Below the pieces are notes generated by a model. It was not told where the DNA came from and did no database searches. It saw only the letters and a program-made list of their open reading frames with translations. From the NCBI GenBank assembly GCA_038225855.1, contig JBBRQU010000007.1, positions 1 to 64,000 of the forward strand: a DNA stretch of 64,000 bases. Direction: 5' to 3'. This stretch comes from CAHJXF01 sp038225855 (GTDB lineage Bacteria > Pseudomonadota > Gammaproteobacteria > Burkholderiales > Burkholderiaceae_D). Positions 25,489-34,128 of this stretch are shown piece after piece (position 1 is the first letter of the stretch; each line of letters begins with the position of its first letter). The translations under genes were made by a program, and so were the position numbers.

Positions 25489-27549
25489 TCATCCAGTTTT
25501 CCCACGACTCGCCGCCAGCGCGACAAACCAGTCCATGCTCTCGGGGTTCGCCATCGCGTCGCGATTGACGACCTTGGCCAGCGGCTCACCCATCAACAAT
25601 TTCTTGACCGGCAGTTCGAGCTTCTTGCCCGACAGCGTGCGCGGCACCGACGTGATCGCGAAGACGTCGTTGGGCACGTGACGCGGCGACATCGCCCGCT
25701 TCACTTCCGCCTTGATGTGCGCGACGAGCGTGTCGTCGAGTATGTGGCCTTCACGCAATACGACGAACAGCGGCATCCACGATTCGCGGCCGAGATATTC
25801 GAGATCGACGACCAGGCTGTCGAGCACTTCGGGCAGCGCCTCGACGGCGCGGTAGAGCTCGCTCGTGCCCATGCGGATGCCGTGACGATTGATGGTGGCG
25901 TCGGATCGACCATAGATCACCGCGCCGAGCGTGCGCTGGTGATCGTCTTCGACATGCGCGATGAGCTCGATCCAGTCGCCGTGGCGCCACACGCCGGGGT
26001 ACATATCGTAATAGCTGTCGATCAGGCGGCGGTTGCCGGGATCGTTCCAGAAGTAAAGCGGCATCGAGGGTATCGGCTCGGTGCAGACCAGCTCGCCCAC
26101 TTCGCCGATCAGAGGCTTGCCGTGTTCATCGAAGGCCGCGACCGCTGCGCCCAGAGCGCGGCACTGCATCTCGCCCACGCGCACCGGCAGCGTGACCGAG
26201 CCGGTCGTGAAGGCCGCGGCGAGATCGGTTCCGCCGGAGATCGGGACGAGCCAAACGCCGCTCTTCACATGCGCGTAGATCCAGCGATACGCGTCGTCGG
26301 ACAACGGCGATCCGGTCGAGCCGAGGCTCTGCAATTTCGAGAGATCGAAGTCGCGCCCCGGTTCGACACCGGCTTTGAGACACGACGCATGAAACGCCGC
26401 GCCCGCGCCGAAGAAATCGATGCCGCGTTCGGCGACGAAGCGCCACAGCGTGTTCCAGTCGGGCCATCCCGCGTTGCCGTCATAAATGCACGCGGTGGCG
26501 CCGCAGAGCAGCGCCGCAACCTGCGAGTTCCACATGATCCAGCCGCTGCTCGCATACCAATGAAAGCGGTCGCCGCGCGCCACGTCGAGTTGCAGTCGCG
26601 TGTCCTTCATGCCGACCAGGATCACGCCGCCGTGACCATGCACGATCGCCTTCGGTGCGCCGGTGGTGCCGCTCGAATACACGATCCACAGCGGATGATC
26701 GAAGGGCAGCATCGCGCATGACAGCGGGACGTCGGACGCGATGGCATCGGACCAGTCGATCACGCGCTCGATGTGCGCGGGCGCGCGGGCGCGTAGCGCT
26801 ATCGCGGGCAGTGACTCGACATCGATGACCGGTACGACGATCAATGTATGCACCGTCGGCAATTGTTCGAGCAAACCGATGACCGTGTCGCAGCGGTCAT
26901 GGACCTTGCCGCCATAGCGATACGCATCGCATGCGATCAGCGCCTTGGGATCGATCTGTCGAAAGCGGTCGAGTACGCCTACCGGTCCCATGTCGGGAGC
27001 GCACACCGACCACACCGCACCGATGCTCGCGACCGCGAGCAATGCGACGATCGTCTCGGGCACGTTGGGCAGATAGGCGACGACGCGATCACCGGCGACG
27101 ATGCCGGCTGCTGTGAGCGTCGCCGCGAGAGACGCGACGCGGCGTTCGAGCTCGGGCCACGACACATCGGGCTGATCGCCGAGCTCGTTGCGAAACACGA
27201 TCGCGGGTCGCGTCGCTGTGCCGGCGGTTACTTCGGCCGACCCGTCCACCCTCAGGCCGCGCCCGTTGCGAAATACTTCCGCCGTGTAGTTGAGCGTCGC
27301 TCCTTCGAACCACTTCGCGCCCGGCATCACGTGGCGATCGAGCACGCGGGAGTAGGGCGTCGGCGACGCGATCTCGAAGTAGTCCCAGATCGATTGCCAG
27401 AAGTCTTCGAGCGAATCGACCGACCATTGCCACAGCGATTCGTAGCCACTGAACTCGAGGCTGCGCGTTTGTTCGAGCCAGGTCGTATAGGCAGTGAGCT
27501 CGGCGTCGTGAATGCGCGCGGGCGAGGGTCGCCAGATGATCTCGTTCAT
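25489..27549 (-). CDS. Acetoacetyl-CoA synthetase
   Basis: 686 residues of the ANL superfamily, the length of acetoacetate-CoA ligase. The N-terminus (IIWRPSPARIHDAELTAYTTW) and WFEGATLNYTAEVFRN are typical of this enzyme. The ATP loop is YSSGTTGAPKAIVHGHGG and the catalytic-lysine region is SGKKLELPVKKLL. It activates acetoacetate to acetoacetyl-CoA in the cytoplasm, linking ketone-body or leucine breakdown to PHB or acetyl-CoA. It is 10 bp downstream of the class II aldolase gene, so the pair is one operon. Confidence 0.88.
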   Translation of the reverse strand: MNEIIWRPSPARIHDAELTAYTTWLEQTRSLEFSGYESLWQWSVDSLEDFWQSIWDYFEIASPTPYSRVLDRHVMPGAKWFEGATLNYTAEVFRNGRGLRVDGSAEVTAGTATRPAIVFRNELGDQPDVSWPELERRVASLAATLTAAGIVAGDRVVAYLPNVPETIVALLAVASIGAVWSVCAPDMGPVGVLDRFRQIDPKALIACDAYRYGGKVHDRCDTVIGLLEQLPTVHTLIVVPVIDVESLPAIALRARAPAHIERVIDWSDAIASDVPLSCAMLPFDHPLWIVYSSGTTGAPKAIVHGHGGVILVGMKDTRLQLDVARGDRFHWYASSGWIMWNSQVAALLCGATACIYDGNAGWPDWNTLWRFVAERGIDFFGAGAAFHASCLKAGVEPGRDFDLSKLQSLGSTGSPLSDDAYRWIYAHVKSGVWLVPISGGTDLAAAFTTGSVTLPVRVGEMQCRALGAAVAAFDEHGKPLIGEVGELVCTEPIPSMPLYFWNDPGNRRLIDSYYDMYPGVWRHGDWIELIAHVEDDHQRTLGAVIYGRSDATINRHGIRMGTSELYRAVEALPEVLDSLVVDLEYLGRESWMPLFVVLREGHILDDTLVAHIKAEVKRAMSPRHVPNDVFAITSVPRTLSGKKLELPVKKLLMGEPLAKVVNRDAMANPESMDWFVALAASRGKTG

Positions 27550-27559
27550 GTCCGCAAGA

Positions 27560-28378
27560 TCACGCGCGCCAGCTCGGATCGATGCGATCGACTTGCCGCG
27601 TCAATGCGTCGAACACGTCCTGACCCGCGCCGAAGCGCGGATCGAACTGCAAAGTATCGCGCGTGCATGCGATCTGCACGGCTTCGGGGATGGCGATGGT
27701 CGCGCCCATCGAACGCGAAGCGACCTGAATCTCGCACGCGCGATTGAGCAGCCACAACACCGAGAGCGTGCGCGGCACGCTGTCGCCCCATGCGAGGAGG
27801 CCGTGGTTGCGCAGGATCACCGCAGGCTTGTCGCCGATGTTCGCGATCAGGCGCGGACCTTCGTCGGCATGGACCGTGATGCCCTCGAAGTCGTGATACG
27901 CGAGCTTGCCGTGCAACTGCGCCGCGTAGAAGTTGCTCATCGACAGGCCGCCCTGCGAGCACGCAACCGCCATCCCCGCTGTGGTGTGGACATGCATCAC
28001 GCAATGCGCGTCGGCAATGCCTTTGTGAATTGCGGCGTGCACCGTGAATCCCGCGGGATTGACCGGCCATCGCGACGGCGCGGCGGGATTCTCGACGATG
28101 CGTCCGTCGAGATCGATGCGAACCAGATTGGACGCGCACACCTCGGTGTAGTGCAGGCCGAAGGGATTGATGAGGAATTGCGGGCACGCGTCGCCTTCGC
28201 GTGTAAGCAGGCGCAAGGTGATGTGGTTGTAGATCAACTCGGTCCATCCGAGATGCGCGACGATGCGATAGCAGGCGGCGAGCTGCAAGCGCGCGGCCCA
28301 TTCGTCGGAGTCGAAGTGGGCGGGGCGACCCGAGGCCGCGCGCGTCGAGGTCGATGGCGGGATTGTGGTTGCGCTCAT
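27560..28378 (-). CDS. Class II aldolase/adducin-domain protein
   Basis: 272 residues. Zinc-binding histidines appear in MHVHTTAGMAVACS and in LRNHGLLAWG, and the acidic residue region TVHAAIHKGIADAHCVMHVH is typical of the family. Members cleave or epimerise sugar phosphates or decarboxylate hydroxy acids; the larger group to which this belongs has no fixed reaction. Translation runs directly into acetoacetyl-CoA synthetase. Confidence 0.83.
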   Translation of the reverse strand: MSATTIPPSTSTRAASGRPAHFDSDEWAARLQLAACYRIVAHLGWTELIYNHITLRLLTREGDACPQFLINPFGLHYTEVCASNLVRIDLDGRIVENPAAPSRWPVNPAGFTVHAAIHKGIADAHCVMHVHTTAGMAVACSQGGLSMSNFYAAQLHGKLAYHDFEGITVHADEGPRLIANIGDKPAVILRNHGLLAWGDSVPRTLSVLWLLNRACEIQVASRSMGATIAIPEAVQIACTRDTLQFDPRFGAGQDVFDALTRQVDRIDPSWRA

Positions 28379-28506
28379 GGCCGAGTCTCGATCGTTGTGT
28401 CCTGTGTCGCCATCGTTCGTCGGCCTCCATCGTAGCGTTCCTTAAGAGATGCCGTCGCCCGACATGCGGTGTAACCTGCGTCTGGTCGTGATTCGAGGAG
28501 ATATGC

Positions 28507-29289
28507 ATGATCGCCGCAACCGATCCTTCGGCTCCGCCCTCGCGCGAATTGTTGATGCTCGAAGTGCGGGCGATCTGGGAGTTGAGCGCGTTCTTCATGA
28601 TGATCCCGTTGCTGCGCCTGGCGCCGCGCGGCGACGGTCACCCGGTGCTGGTGCTGCCGGGTCTGGCAGCCAGCGACACGTCCACGCGTGTCTTGCGCGC
28701 CTTTCTGAAAGACCGAGGCTACAGCGCCCACGGTTGGACGCTCGGCCCCAACCACGGCCCGCGTCCTGGCGCCGAGGCGAAGATGCAGGAGCGACTGGAC
28801 GCACTCGTCAAGCGTCATCGACAGAAAGTCAGCCTGATCGGATGGAGCCTGGGCGGAGTCTTTGCGCGTGAGATGGCGAGGAGGGCGCCCGACCACGTTC
28901 GCTCTGTCATCACGCTCGCAAGTCCGTTCGCCGGTGCGCCCAAGGCGAGCAATGCGTGGCAGCTCTTTGAACGCGTCAGCGAGCGCAAGGTCGATGACTG
29001 GGCCCACCGCGAGCGCATGCGCCTGCCGCCGCCGGTGCCGAGCACCGCGATCTTCAGCCGCAGCGACGGCATCGTTGCGTGGCAGGGATGCCTCGAACAG
29101 GAAGGACCGATGTCGGAGAACATCGAGGTCGAAGGCAGTCATTGCGGCCTCGGGCACAACCCCGCGGTGCTCTACGCGATTGCCGACCGGCTGGCACAGC
29201 CCGATGGTCAGTGGCGCCCCTTCGAGCGCAGCGGCATCAAGGGCCTGATCTATCGCGATCCGCGGCGCGATGCGGTTGCCGCCGAATAG
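28507..29289 (+). CDS. Alpha/beta hydrolase in the lipid-storage locus
   Basis: 260 residues. Nucleophile elbow GWSLGG, Asp in SRSDGIVAW and His in EGSHCGLGHNP make the triad; HPVLVLPGLAASDTSTRVLR is the oxyanion-side strand. The family resembles bacterial lipases and PGAP1-like hydrolases. GAGGAG ribosome site. It lies 53 bp before the phasin, so turnover of storage lipid or PHA is inferred. Confidence 0.82.
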   Translation: MIAATDPSAPPSRELLMLEVRAIWELSAFFMMIPLLRLAPRGDGHPVLVLPGLAASDTSTRVLRAFLKDRGYSAHGWTLGPNHGPRPGAEAKMQERLDALVKRHRQKVSLIGWSLGGVFAREMARRAPDHVRSVITLASPFAGAPKASNAWQLFERVSERKVDDWAHRERMRLPPPVPSTAIFSRSDGIVAWQGCLEQEGPMSENIEVEGSHCGLGHNPAVLYAIADRLAQPDGQWRPFERSGIKGLIYRDPRRDAVAAE

Positions 29290-29341
29290 CTCGCTTCCCG
29301 TTTTTCCCACCGTCCATCGACAACCCAAAAGGAGAGGCTTC

Positions 29342-29809
29342 ATGGCTACCAGCAAGAAGACCACGAGCGCTGCATCGAGCTCGGCCAAGGCGAGCATGCC
29401 AGGCCTGGGCGACATACCCGGCATGGGCGACATCGGAAAAATGATGCAGCAGTTCAAGTTACCGGGCATCGACATCGCCGCCATCGTCGAGTCGCAGAAG
29501 AAGGACATGGAGGCGCTGGCCGAAGCGAATCGGCAGGCCTATGAAGGCATCCAGGCGCTGGCCCAGCGACGCAACGAAATCCTGATGGAGTCGCTCAAGC
29601 AGTGGCAGGAAGCGATGAAGGATGCGACCGGTCCTGACGCGCTTTCGAAGCAAGCCGAACGCGCCAGGAAGGGCGTGCAGAAGGCGATGAGCGATATGCG
29701 CGAGCTCGCGGAAATGGAGGCTGAGTCGCGCAGCAAGGCGTGGAAGGTGGTGCAGGATCGCTTCCAGGAGAACCTCGTCAATTTGCAGAAGCTGCTGCAG
29801 CCGAAGTGA
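29342..29809 (+). CDS. Phasin-family granule protein
   Basis: 155 residues. A low-complexity Ser/Ala/Lys start is followed by PGLGDIPGMGDIGKMMQQF and a long amphipathic helix region (AIVESQKKDMEALAEANRQA, YEGIQALAQRRNEIL), the phasin signature. Phasins coat PHA or lipid granules. The start at 29342 follows AAAAGGAGAGG; a longer upstream frame is rejected. Confidence 0.88.
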   Translation: MATSKKTTSAASSSAKASMPGLGDIPGMGDIGKMMQQFKLPGIDIAAIVESQKKDMEALAEANRQAYEGIQALAQRRNEILMESLKQWQEAMKDATGPDALSKQAERARKGVQKAMSDMRELAEMEAESRSKAWKVVQDRFQENLVNLQKLLQPK

Positions 29810-29873
29810 ACCCGCATACCCCGGGCGATTGACGTCCGGGACTATGCCTGACCCGTTTTGACAGGGAGAGCCC

Positions 29874-31043
29874 ATGTCCGCCAGGATTCCGCGCTCGAAG
29901 GGCAACGACTACACACGCGACATGGCCGAGGCGCGGCGCCGCTTCGTCCACGAGAAGACCGGCGCCGCGCTCGAACACGTCGGCAGTTATTCGTTCGACC
30001 CGGCCGTTCTGCCCGGCAATGTCGAAAACTTTATCGGCGTCGCGCAGGTGCCGATCGGTCTGGCCGGGCCGGTGCGCATCAACGGCGAGCACGCACAGGG
30101 CGATTTCTACATTCCGATGGCGACCAGCGAAGGCACGCTGGTGGCGAGCTACAACCGCGGCATGCGGCTGCTCAGCGAAAGCGGCGGCGTCAAGACCACC
30201 GTCGTCGAGCAGTTCATGCAGCGCTCGCCGGTCTTCATCATGGACGACGCCCTGAAGGCGCGCGACTTCGGCGACTGGGTGAAGGAGAATTTCGACGCCA
30301 TCAAGAAGGTCGCCGAAACCACCACGCGTTCGGGCAAGCTGATCAACATCGGCCAGTACTCGATCGGTCCGCTGCGCAACCTGCGCTTCAACTACACGAC
30401 CGGCGACGCCGCCGGCCAGAACATGACCGGCAAGGCGACCTTCGCGGCCTGCGAGTGGATCAAGAAGAACTATCCGGGCGGTGCGAACTACATCCTGTCG
30501 GGCAACATGGACACCGACAAGAAGCACTCGCGCGCCAACATGCTGCTCACGCGCGGCAAACGCGTGGTCGCCGAATGCACCATCAAGGGCGACCTGCTGA
30601 AGAGCCTGATGGGCATCAGCGCGAAGGAGCTGTTCTGGTCGCGGCAAGTCTCCAATGCAGGTGCATTCCTGGCGGGCTCGGCGAACAACGGCGCGCATGC
30701 AGCCAACGGCCTGACGGCGATGTTCATCGCCACCGGCCAGGACGTGGCCAACATTTCCGAATCGCACGCCGGGGTGACGTACGCGCAACTGCTGGACAAC
30801 GGCGACTACTACTGGTCGATTACCCTCACCTCGCTGATCGTCGCCACCTACGGCGGCGGCACGGGCTTGCCGACGCAACGCGAATGCCTGGAGATGATGG
30901 GCTGCTACGGCAGCGGCAAGGCAGACAAGTTTGCCGAGATCTGTGCCGCAGTCGTGCTCGCCGGCGACACGTCACTGTCGAGCGCGATCCTCGCGGGCGA
31001 TTGGGTGTCGAGCCATGACGAACTCGGGCGCAATCGGCCCTGA
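29874..31043 (+). CDS. HMG-CoA reductase, class I type, no membrane anchor
   Basis: 389 residues. Catalytic residues are all visible: Glu in ENFIGVAQVPIGLAGP, Lys in SGNMDTDKKHSRANM, Asp in ATGQDVANISESHAG and His near the end in SSHDELGRNRP. TSEGTLVASYNRG and GGGTGLPTQRECLEMMG also match. The DKK motif places it with class I enzymes rather than the class II type usual in bacteria. The known reaction is HMG-CoA to mevalonate with NADPH; no other mevalonate gene is in the window. Its place between phasin, SDR and WS/DGAT suggests a role in storage lipid or PHA metabolism, which is inference. Confidence 0.85.
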   Translation: MSARIPRSKGNDYTRDMAEARRRFVHEKTGAALEHVGSYSFDPAVLPGNVENFIGVAQVPIGLAGPVRINGEHAQGDFYIPMATSEGTLVASYNRGMRLLSESGGVKTTVVEQFMQRSPVFIMDDALKARDFGDWVKENFDAIKKVAETTTRSGKLINIGQYSIGPLRNLRFNYTTGDAAGQNMTGKATFAACEWIKKNYPGGANYILSGNMDTDKKHSRANMLLTRGKRVVAECTIKGDLLKSLMGISAKELFWSRQVSNAGAFLAGSANNGAHAANGLTAMFIATGQDVANISESHAGVTYAQLLDNGDYYWSITLTSLIVATYGGGTGLPTQRECLEMMGCYGSGKADKFAEICAAVVLAGDTSLSSAILAGDWVSSHDELGRNRP

Positions 31044-31054
31044 TCGGAGACGAC

Positions 31055-31834
31055 ATGAGTCTGGCTCGACTTCAAGATCTGCACGGTCGCATCGCGCTCG
31101 TCACCGGTGGCTCGCGCGGCCTCGGGCTGCAGATGGCCGAGGTGCTCGGCGAGCTCGGCGCCAAGGTCGCGATCACGGCGCGCAAGAAGCACGAGCTCGA
31201 TGCCGCGACCGCGCATCTGAGGAGTCTCGGCATCGAAGCCTTCCCCATCGTCTGCGACATGGGCGACCTCGCGGCAATCCCGACCATGGTCGAGCAGGTC
31301 ATCGCTGCGCTCGGACCGATCGACATCCTGGTCAACAACGCCGGCACGTCGTGGGGCTCGCCGACCATCGACCATCCGCTTGACGGCTGGCAGAAGGTGA
31401 TCACGCTCAACGTAACGGCGATCTTCGTCGTCACGCAGGAGGTCGGTCGGCGCTGCATGGTGTCGCGTAAGAAAGGCAAGGTGATCAACATCGCGTCGAT
31501 CCAGGGCCTGACCGGTACCTACCCGGAGGGTATGCCGACCCTGGCCTACAACGCGAGCAAGGGCGCGGTGGTCAACATGACGCGCACGCTCGCGGCCGAG
31601 TGGGCGCCGCTTGGAATCAACGTCAATGCGATCGCGCCCGGCTACTTCCCGACCAAGATGACGGCGCCGATCGCCGCTGCGTTGGGCAGCGACAAGACCG
31701 CGAGCATGGCGCCGATGAATCGCGTCGGCGGGCCGGAGGACCTGAAGGGCGTCACGGCACTCTTCGCGTCCGATGCCTGCGGGTTCATCACCGGACAAAT
31801 TCTTGCGGTCGACGGAGGCTTGACCGCGATTTGA
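31055..31834 (+). CDS. Short-chain dehydrogenase/reductase
   Basis: 259 residues, classical SDR: cofactor motif TGGSRGLG, NNAG, catalytic Ser in NIASIQG and YNASK (Tyr-x3-Lys), C-terminal GGPEDLKGVTALFASDACGF. The basic residue after the glycine motif and ITARKKHEL suggest NADP(H). It is 11 bp after HMG-CoA reductase, so it may act on the same substrate series, perhaps a 3-hydroxyacyl or acetoacetyl compound. Confidence 0.87.
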   Translation: MSLARLQDLHGRIALVTGGSRGLGLQMAEVLGELGAKVAITARKKHELDAATAHLRSLGIEAFPIVCDMGDLAAIPTMVEQVIAALGPIDILVNNAGTSWGSPTIDHPLDGWQKVITLNVTAIFVVTQEVGRRCMVSRKKGKVINIASIQGLTGTYPEGMPTLAYNASKGAVVNMTRTLAAEWAPLGINVNAIAPGYFPTKMTAPIAAALGSDKTASMAPMNRVGGPEDLKGVTALFASDACGFITGQILAVDGGLTAI

Positions 31835-31865
31835 AAAGAAGCGATCGATCGTGTGGGAGACAAGC

Positions 31866-31934
31866 ATGTCGCAGATGCCCTGGACCAAGTCGTACGCTGC
31901 CGGCGTGTCGCCCCAAGCCCAGACGCCATCCGTT
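31866..31934 (+). pseudogene. Relic of a long-chain acyl-CoA synthetase start
   Basis: MSQMPWTKSYAAGVSPQ has the look of the FadD N-terminus (W-x-KSYP-GVP). Homology ends after about 20 codons and the frame runs into the WS/DGAT start region. An acyl-CoA synthetase is a common partner of WS/DGAT, so a deletion is plausible. Short, so tentative. Confidence 0.35.
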
Positions 31935-31963
31935 ATCAAACACCGACGCAGGGAAGATAAATC

Positions 31964-33628
31964 ATGGACCACCTCAGCAGCACAGACGCTTCGTTCCTGC
32001 ATTTCGAAACCGCCGAGACGCCGATGCACGTCGGCAGCCTGATGCTGTTCGACCTGCCTGAAGGCTACCAGGGCGACTACTACGAAGACGTCAAGGCGCT
32101 GTTCGCCAAGCGCATGCATCTGGCGAGCCTGTTTCATCGCAAGCTCGCGCCGATGCCGTTCGAGCTGGCCGAACCGGTGTGGATCGAAGACGACGACATC
32201 GACCTCGACTATCACGTGCGCTCGGCGACCCTGCGCCGGCCCGGCACGATGGCCGAACTCGAAGTGCTGGTCGGGCGGCTGCACTCCACCTTGCTCGACC
32301 GCAGCCGCCCTTTGTGGGAGGTGTATGTGATCGAAGGGCTGGAGAACGGCCAGATCGCCTACTACACCAAGGCGCATCACAGCGGCATCGACGGCAAGGC
32401 GGGGGTCGAACTCGCCAAGGTGCTGTACGACACGTCACCCGAAATTCGAGAGGTTCGACCGCCCCGCGCCGTGCGGGCGAGCAGCAGCTATCAACTCGGC
32501 GTGGCCGAGCTGCTGCAGGCCGCCATCTCGAATTCGGTGGCGCAATACACCAAGCTCGGCAGGATGCTGCCGCAGGCGGCCAAGGCCTTGCAAGCCGTGG
32601 GTGCGCTCGTCTCGGCACGCAAGACGGAGCCGGGCGCGCGCAGTCTGGACCTGGCGCTGGCGCCGAAGACGATCTTCAACGTGCCGATCACGAACCAGCG
32701 TTCATACAGCGTGCTGTCGCTCCCGTTGGCGGAGGTCAAGGCGCTGGGCAAGCAAGTCGGCGGCACGGTGAACACGGTCGTGATGGCGATGTGCAGCGGG
32801 GCGCTGCGCAGGTTTCTCCTGGAGCGCAACCTGCTGCCGGAAAAATCCCTGATCGCGATGGTGCCGGTCAGCCTGCGCGCTGCGGACGACGACTCGATGA
32901 ACAACCAGGTCTCGGCGATCCGGGTCGACCTGGCCACCGACCTTGCCGATCCTGCCGAGCGCTTCAAGGCGATCCACGCCTCGTCCGAAGCGGCCAAGGC
33001 GGTGGTGAGCGAACTCAAGCCGGTGCTCGGCGCGGATATCCCGATCACGGGTTCCCCATGGCTGTTGACCGGGCTGGCCTCGCTGTACGGACGATCCGAC
33101 CTGGCCAGTCGCTTGCCGCCGATGGCCAACGTCGCGATTTCGAATGTGCCGGGGATTCCGATACGCCTGTACATGGCCGGGGCACAGATGGCGCACTACT
33201 ACCCCGTGTCCATCCCCTATCACGGCATGGCGCTCAACATGACCGTGCAGAGCTATGACGGTCAGATGGAGTTCGGCCTCACGGCTTGCAGGCGCGCGCT
33301 TTCGCAAGCCGAATCCCATGAACTCGTCGAGCATCTGCTGACGTCGCTGCGCGAGATCCAGGCGCTGCATCCACCCGCGGTCGCCGAAATCGATGTGGCC
33401 GCAGAGGCGGCGACGGCAACACAAACGGCAATGGTCGATCCTGTGCCCGCAAAGACCGCACGAGCGACGAAGTCGCCTGCGGCACATAAGCGAGCGGCGG
33501 CGTCGCCTTCTTCCAAGCGAGCTCCTGCGCCTGCATCAAAGAAAAGAACTCCCTCGAGCAAGCCCGCCGCACGCCCTCGGCGCAGCGCCGGCGGGGCCGG
33601 CAGGGTCGCGGCGAAGCCGCGGCCGTGA
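31964..33628 (+). CDS. Wax ester synthase/diacylglycerol acyltransferase (WS/DGAT) with basic tail
   Basis: 554 residues. The active site HHSGIDG is near residue 140, and PLWEVYVIEGLENGQ, SLRAADDDSMNNQVSAIRVD and NVPGIPIRLYMAG are family blocks. It esterifies acyl-CoA with fatty alcohols or diacylglycerol, making wax esters or triacylglycerol. The normal domain ends around residue 470. The last 75 residues are Ala/Lys/Pro/Ser-rich (PAKTARATKSPAAHKRAA, SKKRTPSSKPAARPRRS), like the DNA-binding tails of PhaF or histone H1. It closes the storage-lipid locus. Confidence 0.88.
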   Translation: MDHLSSTDASFLHFETAETPMHVGSLMLFDLPEGYQGDYYEDVKALFAKRMHLASLFHRKLAPMPFELAEPVWIEDDDIDLDYHVRSATLRRPGTMAELEVLVGRLHSTLLDRSRPLWEVYVIEGLENGQIAYYTKAHHSGIDGKAGVELAKVLYDTSPEIREVRPPRAVRASSSYQLGVAELLQAAISNSVAQYTKLGRMLPQAAKALQAVGALVSARKTEPGARSLDLALAPKTIFNVPITNQRSYSVLSLPLAEVKALGKQVGGTVNTVVMAMCSGALRRFLLERNLLPEKSLIAMVPVSLRAADDDSMNNQVSAIRVDLATDLADPAERFKAIHASSEAAKAVVSELKPVLGADIPITGSPWLLTGLASLYGRSDLASRLPPMANVAISNVPGIPIRLYMAGAQMAHYYPVSIPYHGMALNMTVQSYDGQMEFGLTACRRALSQAESHELVEHLLTSLREIQALHPPAVAEIDVAAEAATATQTAMVDPVPAKTARATKSPAAHKRAAASPSSKRAPAPASKKRTPSSKPAARPRRSAGGAGRVAAKPRP

Positions 33629-33715
33629 GATAGCGGCACGGTATCGGGGTTCGCGGCAGCGCGCCGCGGCGAAGGGAGGGACTGCCGTCGAGCCCGCGAC
33701 CCACCCTGCGTGCGT

Positions 33716-34121
33716 TCAGGCTCCCTTCGCTTTGAACCGCGCGTGAAGGTTGTTGTGCTTCCAGATACCGGCTTCGCTGAACTCGACGACCTCCATCGAC
33801 AGTGCGACGCCGCGGCGCGAATAGAGATCGGCGAAGTGCTCCTTGATCATCGCGAAGAGCGCATCGAAAGCTTTCTGCTTGGTCGCATTGTCGCGGCCTG
33901 CGCCGATCTTGACTGTGACGTGCACGAAGACATCGTCGCCTGCGCCGTCGGCGATGCAGTACTCGGACAACGCGATCGCGCGAGCGAATGCCGCCGATCG
34001 GAAACACCGGTTCCGCGTCGGTGCGCTGCTCGGTCAACAGCGCGTTGGTCTTCTTCAAGAGCCCGGCGATGTCCGCTTCGGCGCGCAGGTTCTCGGTGTA
34101 TTCGAAGACAACATCGGGCAT
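33716..34121 (-). pseudogene. hpaF: 5-carboxymethyl-2-hydroxymuconate isomerase, single frameshift
   Basis: The N-terminal frame begins MPDVVFEYTENLRAEADIAG, with the catalytic Pro after Met, and runs to FPIGGIRSR. The sequence then continues one frame over as LSEYCIADGAGDD, FVHVTVKIGAGRDNATK and FSEAGIWKHNNLHARF to the stop. The shift lies in a CGCGCG run near 33975-33990; total length is 135 codons plus one base. An intact enzyme isomerises the ring-cleavage product of homoprotocatechuate. It may be a true inactivation or an assembly error. Confidence 0.75.
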
Positions 34122-34128
34122 GGAATGT

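Noticed and set aside
25123..26721. Long plus-strand open frame opposite acetoacetyl-CoA synthetase
   Set aside because: Antisense shadow of a clearly recognised enzyme.
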